From the NCBI RefSeq assembly GCF_009905535.1, contig NZ_JAAALA010000012.1, positions 1-64,000 of the forward strand: a stretch of DNA of 64,000 bases, written 5' to 3'. The stretch is from Caulobacter sp. SLTY (lineage in GTDB: Bacteria; Pseudomonadota; Alphaproteobacteria; Caulobacterales; Caulobacteraceae). A model generated the notes under the pieces. It searched no databases. It saw nothing but the letters and a program-made list of their open reading frames with translations, and was not told the origin of the DNA. This document shows positions 59,352 through 64,000 of the stretch, piece by piece. The position numbers and the translations under genes were made by a program. The first letter of the stretch is position 1. The number at the start of each line of letters is the position of its first letter.

Positions 59352-60799
59352 AGGTCCTGAGCGAAATCATCGGCCGTGAGGCGTCGGCCAACCCCGACAT
59401 CACCGGGGTCACCGCCGACAGCCGCAAGGTCCAGCCCGGCTTCCTGTTCGCCGCCCTGCCGGGCTCGAAGGCCGACGGCCGCAAATTCATCCCCACCGCC
59501 TTGGAAGCCGGCGCCGCCGCCGTCCTGGCCCCGGACGATGTCTCCGGCCTCACCGTGCCGGTGGTTCACGCCGGCGACCTGCGCCGCGCCTACGCCCTGG
59601 CCGCCGCCCGCTTCTGGGGCCGCCAGCCGGCGACCTGCGTGGCCATCACCGGCACCAACGGCAAGACCTCCATCGCCACCTTCTGCCGCCAGCTGTTCGC
59701 GACCCTTGGCCGCAAAGCCGGCAGCATGGGCACGCTTGGCGTGGTGGTCTCCGAGGCTGGCAAGCCCGACGAGATCCTCACCGCGCCCGGCCTGACTACG
59801 CCGGACGCCGCCGACGTCGCCGAGCTGATGGCGAAGATGGCCGACATGGGTGTGACCCATGTGGCCCTGGAGGCCTCTTCGCACGGCATCGACCAGCGCC
59901 GTCTCGACGGGGTGAAACTGACCGCCGCCGGCTTCACCAACTTCACCCAGGATCACCTCGACTATCACGGCACCATGGGCGCCTACCGGGCCGCCAAGCT
60001 GCGCCTGTTCGAGACCCTGCTGCCCACCGGCTCCACCGCCGTGCTCAACGCCGACAGCGACCAGTACGAGGCCTTCGCCGCCGCCGCCGTGGCCCACGGC
60101 CACAGCATCGTCTCCACCGGCGGAGCCGGGGAGGGCATCCGGCTCACCGCCCGCGAGCTGACCCCCGAAGGCCAGACCCTGTCGATCAGCCACCAGGGCG
60201 CCGCCTACACCGTGCGCCTGCCCCTGGCCGGGGGCTTCCAGGCCGACAACGCGCTGGTCGCCGCGGGCCTGTGCATCGCCGCCGGCGAGCAACCCGCCGC
60301 CGTCTTCGTCGCCCTCGAACAGCTCCAGGGAGCCCCGGGCCGGATGCAGCGGGTCGGGACGGGTCCGCGCGGCGGCGAGGCCTATGTCGACTACGCCCAC
60401 ACCCCCGACGGCCTCGAGACCCTGCTCACCGCCCTGCGGCCCCATGTGCGGGGCAAGCTGATCGCCGTTTTCGGGGCCGGCGGGGATCGTGACGCCGGCA
60501 AGCGCCCGATCATGGGCGAGATCGCCGCCCGCCTGGCCGACGTCGCAATCGTGACCGACGACAATCCCCGGTCCGAAGACCCCGCCGCCATCCGCGCCGC
60601 CATCCTGGCCGCCGCCCCCGGCGCCCGCGAGATCGGCGACCGCCGCGAGGCCATCCGCGCCGGCGCCGCCCTCTTGGAAGACGGCGATGTCCTGGCCATC
60701 GCCGGCAAGGGCCACGAACAGGGCCAGCTGGTCGCCGGGGTCAACCATCCCTTCGACGATGTCGCCGAGACGGCCGCCGCCCTGAAGGAGGCCCGATGA
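59348..60799 (+). CDS. murE: UDP-MurNAc-L-Ala-D-Glu : meso-diaminopimelate ligase
   Basis: 483 residues. ATP loop TGTNGKTS with K106, central VDYAHTPDGLE, and the DNPR motif at 405-408 that selects meso-diaminopimelate rather than lysine. GTG start overlapping ftsI. Adds the third residue of the peptidoglycan stem peptide. Confidence 0.95.
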   Translation: MKVLSEIIGREASANPDITGVTADSRKVQPGFLFAALPGSKADGRKFIPTALEAGAAAVLAPDDVSGLTVPVVHAGDLRRAYALAAARFWGRQPATCVAITGTNGKTSIATFCRQLFATLGRKAGSMGTLGVVVSEAGKPDEILTAPGLTTPDAADVAELMAKMADMGVTHVALEASSHGIDQRRLDGVKLTAAGFTNFTQDHLDYHGTMGAYRAAKLRLFETLLPTGSTAVLNADSDQYEAFAAAAVAHGHSIVSTGGAGEGIRLTARELTPEGQTLSISHQGAAYTVRLPLAGGFQADNALVAAGLCIAAGEQPAAVFVALEQLQGAPGRMQRVGTGPRGGEAYVDYAHTPDGLETLLTALRPHVRGKLIAVFGAGGDRDAGKRPIMGEIAARLADVAIVTDDNPRSEDPAAIRAAILAAAPGAREIGDRREAIRAGAALLEDGDVLAIAGKGHEQGQLVAGVNHPFDDVAETAAALKEAR

Positions 60800-62178
60800 G
60801 TCTCTGGACCGCCGCCGAGATCGCCGCCACCACGGGCGGGACCGCCACCGCCGACTTCACTGTCGATGGCGTCTCCATCGACAGCCGTTCGGTCGAGCGC
60901 GGCGACCTTTTCGTCGCCCTCGCCGGCGTCCGCGACGGCCATGAGTTCGCCGCCCAGGCCATCGCTGACGGCGCGGCCGGTTTACTGGCCTCCAAGCGCG
61001 TGGATGGCCCCAGCGTCCAGGTCGCCGAAACCCTTCAAGCGCTCGAAGCCCTCGGCATCGCCGCCCGCGACCGCTCGTCGGCCCGCCGCTGCGCCGTGAC
61101 CGGCTCGGTCGGAAAGACCAGCGTCACCCAGGCCATCGCCGCGGGCCTGGCCCTAGCCGGCGCCAGCCACACGTCGGTGAAGAGCTACAACAACCACATC
61201 GGCGTCCCCCTGACCTTGGCCCGGATGCCCAAGGCGACCCAGCGCGCCGTCTTCGAAATCGGCATGAACCACGCCGACGAAATCACCCCGCTGTCGCGCA
61301 TGGTCCGCCCCCATGCGGTGGCCATCACCACGGTCGGCCCGGTCCACATCGAGAACTTCCCGGACGGCGAGACCGGCGTGGCCCGCGCCAAGGCCGAGAT
61401 CTTCGATGGTCTCGAGCCTGGCGGTGTCGCCGTCCTGAATGCCGACAACCGCTGGTTCGATTTCCTCGCCGACCGCGCCCGTGCCGCCGGCGCCAAGGTG
61501 CTGTCCTTCGGATCGGGCGAGGCCTGCGCGGCCCGCCTGACCGGCTTCGAGGTCGATGGCGGCCGCGCCACAGTCTCGGCCGTGGTTCATGGCCAGCCCC
61601 TGTCCTACGACCTGCTGCAGACCGGCCACCATTGGGGCCTCAACAGCCTCTGCGCCCTGCTGATGCTGGAGGCCATGGAGGTCGACCGGGCCACGGCCCT
61701 GGAAGCCCTCTCGCGGTTCGAGCCCCTGGCCGGTCGCGGCGCGGAAAAACTGGTCCACAAACCGGGTGTTCCCTTCACCCTGATCGACGAGTCTTACAAC
61801 GCCAATCCCATCTCGATGATCGCCGGCTTCCGCACCCTGGGCGCCCGCAAGGTCGAGGGGCGGCGCATCGTCGCGCTGACCGACATGCTGGAGTTGGGCC
61901 CCGACGGCCCGGCCATGCACGCGGCCCTTGCAGGGCCTATCGAGGACGCGGAAATCGATCTGGTCTTCGTCGCCGGGCCGCTGATGAAATCGCTCTGGGA
62001 AGCCCTTCCGACGACTCGCCGGGGCGGCTACGCCGAAACAGCAGCGGCCCTCGCGCCGCTGGTCGCGACGGCCATCGAGCCGGGCGACGTGGTGATGGTC
62101 AAAGGCTCGAACGGGTCGCGCGCGGGGCTGATCGCCCAGGCGCTGGCGGCGCTCGATGGCCCCGGGGGAGGCTTCTGA
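60796..62178 (+). CDS. murF: UDP-MurNAc-tripeptide : D-Ala-D-Ala ligase
   Basis: 460 residues. ATP loop [12 protein letters not shown] (about 97-108), [13 protein letters not shown], and the C-terminal [13 protein letters not shown] and [12 protein letters not shown]. Completes the cytoplasmic pentapeptide precursor. ATGA overlap with murE, TGATG with mraY. Confidence 0.95.
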   Translation: MSLWTAAEIAATTGGTATADFTVDGVSIDSRSVERGDLFVALAGVRDGHEFAAQAIADGAAGLLASKRVDGPSVQVAETLQALEALGIAARDRSSARRCAVTGSVGKTSVTQAIAAGLALAGASHTSVKSYNNHIGVPLTLARMPKATQRAVFEIGMNHADEITPLSRMVRPHAVAITTVGPVHIENFPDGETGVARAKAEIFDGLEPGGVAVLNADNRWFDFLADRARAAGAKVLSFGSGEACAARLTGFEVDGGRATVSAVVHGQPLSYDLLQTGHHWGLNSLCALLMLEAMEVDRATALEALSRFEPLAGRGAEKLVHKPGVPFTLIDESYNANPISMIAGFRTLGARKVEGRRIVALTDMLELGPDGPAMHAALAGPIEDAEIDLVFVAGPLMKSLWEALPTTRRGGYAETAAALAPLVATAIEPGDVVMVKGSNGSRAGLIAQALAALDGPGGGF

Positions 62179-63290
62179 TGCTGTACCTGCTCTATCAGTG
62201 GCTGGAAGCCAACGACTATTCCCTGCCGCTGCAGAACCTCCTGCAGTACCAGACCTTCCGCGCCGGCATGGCCTGGGCCACCGCCTTCCTCGTCGCCGTG
62301 GCGATGGGCAGCCGCTTCATCCGCTGGATGCGGACCAAACAGGGCAAGGGCCAGCCCATCCGCGAGGACGGCATCGCCCGCCACGTCATCGAAAAGGCCG
62401 GCACCCCGACCATGGGCGGGTTCATGATCCTGGCCGGGATGATGGTCGGCACCCTGCTGTGGGCAGACCTGACCAGCGTGAAGGTCTGGGTGGTGATCTT
62501 CGTCACCGCCTCCTACGGCCTGCTGGGCTTCATGGACGACTACGCCAAGGTCACCAAACAGACCACGGCCGGCGTCTCCGGCAAGATGAAGCTGTTCATC
62601 CAGACCCTGGTCGCAGTCCTGGCCGTGCTGGCCCTGATCCTCTGGGGGCAGACCCCTAACGAGGCGCCGCACCTGACCACCTCGGTGGCCTTCCCGGTGT
62701 TCAAGAACCTGATCATCGACCTGGGTTGGTTCTACCTGGCGTTCGGGGCGTTCATCATCGTGGGCGCCTCCAACGCGGTGAACCTGACCGATGGGCTGGA
62801 CGGTCTGGCCATCGTGCCGGTGATGATCGCCGCCGCCGCCTTCGGGATCATCGCCTACCTGGTGGGCAACGCCATGTTCGCCAACTATCTGGCCGTGCCG
62901 TTCGTGCCGGGCTCGGGCGAGCTGGCGGTGTTCTGCATGAGCATCATCGGCGGGGGCATGGGCTTCCTCTGGTACAACGCCCCGCCCGCCAAGATATTCA
63001 TGGGCGATACCGGCTCCCTGGCTCTCGGCGGCTCGATCAGCGCCATCGCGGTGGCCGCCAAGCATGAGATCGTGCTGGGCATCATCGGCGGGCTGTTCGT
63101 GGTCGAGGCCCTGTCGGTGATGATCCAGGTCGCCTACTTCAAGCGGACCGGGAAGCGCATCTTCCTGATGGCGCCGATCCACCACCACTTCGAGAAGCTG
63201 GGCTGGGCCGAAAGCACGGTCGTCATCCGCTTCTGGATCGTCGCGATCATCCTGGCCTTCATCGGCCTGGCCACCCTGAAGCTGAGATAG
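62178..63290 (+). CDS. mraY: Phospho-N-acetylmuramoyl-pentapeptide transferase
   Basis: 370 residues with ten membrane segments. Family motifs are GTPTMGG, the Mg-binding [24 protein letters not shown] and [12 protein letters not shown]. Transfers the muramyl-pentapeptide to undecaprenyl phosphate (lipid I) at the inner membrane. Start is the ATG overlapping the murF stop. Confidence 0.96.
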   Translation: MLYLLYQWLEANDYSLPLQNLLQYQTFRAGMAWATAFLVAVAMGSRFIRWMRTKQGKGQPIREDGIARHVIEKAGTPTMGGFMILAGMMVGTLLWADLTSVKVWVVIFVTASYGLLGFMDDYAKVTKQTTAGVSGKMKLFIQTLVAVLAVLALILWGQTPNEAPHLTTSVAFPVFKNLIIDLGWFYLAFGAFIIVGASNAVNLTDGLDGLAIVPVMIAAAAFGIIAYLVGNAMFANYLAVPFVPGSGELAVFCMSIIGGGMGFLWYNAPPAKIFMGDTGSLALGGSISAIAVAAKHEIVLGIIGGLFVVEALSVMIQVAYFKRTGKRIFLMAPIHHHFEKLGWAESTVVIRFWIVAIILAFIGLATLKLR

Positions 63291-63306
63291 GGGAGGGCGC
63301 AGACCA

Positions 63307-64000
63307 ATGATCCCCGCCGTCGGTTTTGAAGGGCGCACTGTCGCCGTGTTCGGCCTCGGCCGGACCGGGCTGACGGCCGCGCGCGCCCTGATGGCCGGCG
63401 GGGCCAAGGTCGCCCTCTGGGACGAGAACGAGAAGGGCCGCGCCGCCGCCGAGGCCGAGGGTCTGCCGCTGGTCGACCTGAAGACCGCCGACTGGTCGCA
63501 GTTCGCCGCGCTGATGCTGTCGCCGGGCGTGCCCCTGAGCCACCCGGTCCCGCACTGGACCGTCACCCGCGCCACCGCCGAGGGCGTGGAAATCCTCGGC
63601 GATGTCGAACTGTTCGCCCGCGCCGTGAACGCCGCCCCGGCTCACAAGCGGCCCAAGGTGGCCGCCATCACGGGCACAAACGGCAAGTCGACCACCACCG
63701 CCCTGCTGACCCACATCCTCCGCAGCGCCGGCCGCGACGCGCGCATGGGCGGCAACATCGGTTTTGGCGTGCTGGGCCTGCCGGACATGCACGGCGGCGC
63801 CGTCTATGTGCTCGAACTCTCCAGCTTCCAACTTGACCTGACCAGCTCGCTGAAGGCCGACGCCTCCATCCTGCTGAACCTGTCGCCCGACCACCTGGAC
63901 CGTCACGGCGACATGGAGGGCTACGTCACCGCCAAGAAGCGGATCCTGCTCAACCAGGGCAAGGGTGACACCGCCGTGATCGGCGTCGACGATCCCTGGT
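63307..64000 (+). CDS. murD: UDP-MurNAc-L-Ala : D-Glu ligase, 5' part (runs off the window)
   Basis: 231 codons present, then the window ends. N-terminal Rossmann-like VFGLGRTGLTAARAL, central ATP loop GTNGKSTTTALLTHIL, and the NLSPDHLDRHGDMEGY motif. Preceded by GGGGAGGG, 16 bp after mraY. Continues the dcw order. Confidence 0.94.
   Translation, partial: MIPAVGFEGRTVAVFGLGRTGLTAARALMAGGAKVALWDENEKGRAAAEAEGLPLVDLKTADWSQFAALMLSPGVPLSHPVPHWTVTRATAEGVEILGDVELFARAVNAAPAHKRPKVAAITGTNGKSTTTALLTHILRSAGRDARMGGNIGFGVLGLPDMHGGAVYVLELSSFQLDLTSSLKADASILLNLSPDHLDRHGDMEGYVTAKKRILLNQGKGDTAVIGVDDPW

Overview
High-GC chromosomal DNA, almost certainly from an alphaproteobacterium of the Caulobacterales (Caulobacter / Phenylobacterium / Brevundimonas-like). 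The reasons are two TonB-dependent receptors of the Caulobacter type, the order rnpB - mraZ - rsmH - ftsL - ftsI - murE - murF - mraY - murD, a DUF2849 - sulfite reductase - DUF934 - cysH sulfur operon, a XylX-like FAH dehydratase, and many ATGA or TGATG stop/start overlaps. No phage, transposon, integrase or CRISPR array was seen.

Layout. (1) 1-7949: 3' part of a giant secreted RTX adhesin with about fifteen near-identical VCBS repeats, then a bidirectional terminator and katG on the other strand. (2) 10.6-21.0 kb: a TonB receptor, a CitMHS-type transporter, a GntR regulator, an AtuA/DUF4387 pair, a LysR regulator, and a 2-hydroxyacid dehydrogenase - glycerate 2-kinase - tartrate dehydrogenase operon. 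This reads as a hydroxy-acid (tartrate/glycerate type) locus. (3) 21.0-28.2 kb: two divergent operons around a GntR regulator that together encode a plausible non-phosphorylating sugar-oxidation route: aldose dehydrogenase, mutarotase, lactonase, UxaA-type dehydratase, FAH dehydratase and semialdehyde dehydrogenase. (4) 28.2-41.0 kb: a sugar-conjugate utilisation locus. It holds a TIM-barrel protein, a PhyH dioxygenase, a GPH symporter, a PIG-L deacetylase, a GH116 glycosidase, a NagB-like protein, a Gfo/Idh oxidoreductase, a BadF-type kinase, a TetR regulator and a TonB receptor. The palindrome TTAGTGATCACTAA, exact or degenerate, occurs five times at its promoters, including one exact 35-bp promoter/operator duplication. 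This is the best candidate for an undescribed system in the window. (5) 41.2-43.5 kb: tRNA-Lys(CTT), an orphan HPt protein, a thioredoxin-like protein, a chorismate-mutase-fold protein and a LysR regulator. (6) 43.7-47.7 kb: a siroheme/sulfite-reduction operon. (7) 47.8-51.6 kb: assorted single genes. (8) 51.7-55.1 kb: a polyprenyl synthase - ABC transporter - CrtZ operon whose ATPase has lost three catalytic-motif residues. (9) 55.1 kb to the end: RNase P RNA and the dcw division/cell-wall cluster, with four phased MraZ boxes and an alphaproteobacterial LexA-type box upstream.

How it works together: regions 2-4 are three adjacent catabolic modules, each with its own regulator and feeding central metabolism (2-phosphoglycerate, 2-oxoglutarate, hexose phosphate). 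Two of the three have their own TonB receptor. The remainder is housekeeping. All functions are inferred by reading motifs and context; no database search was run.
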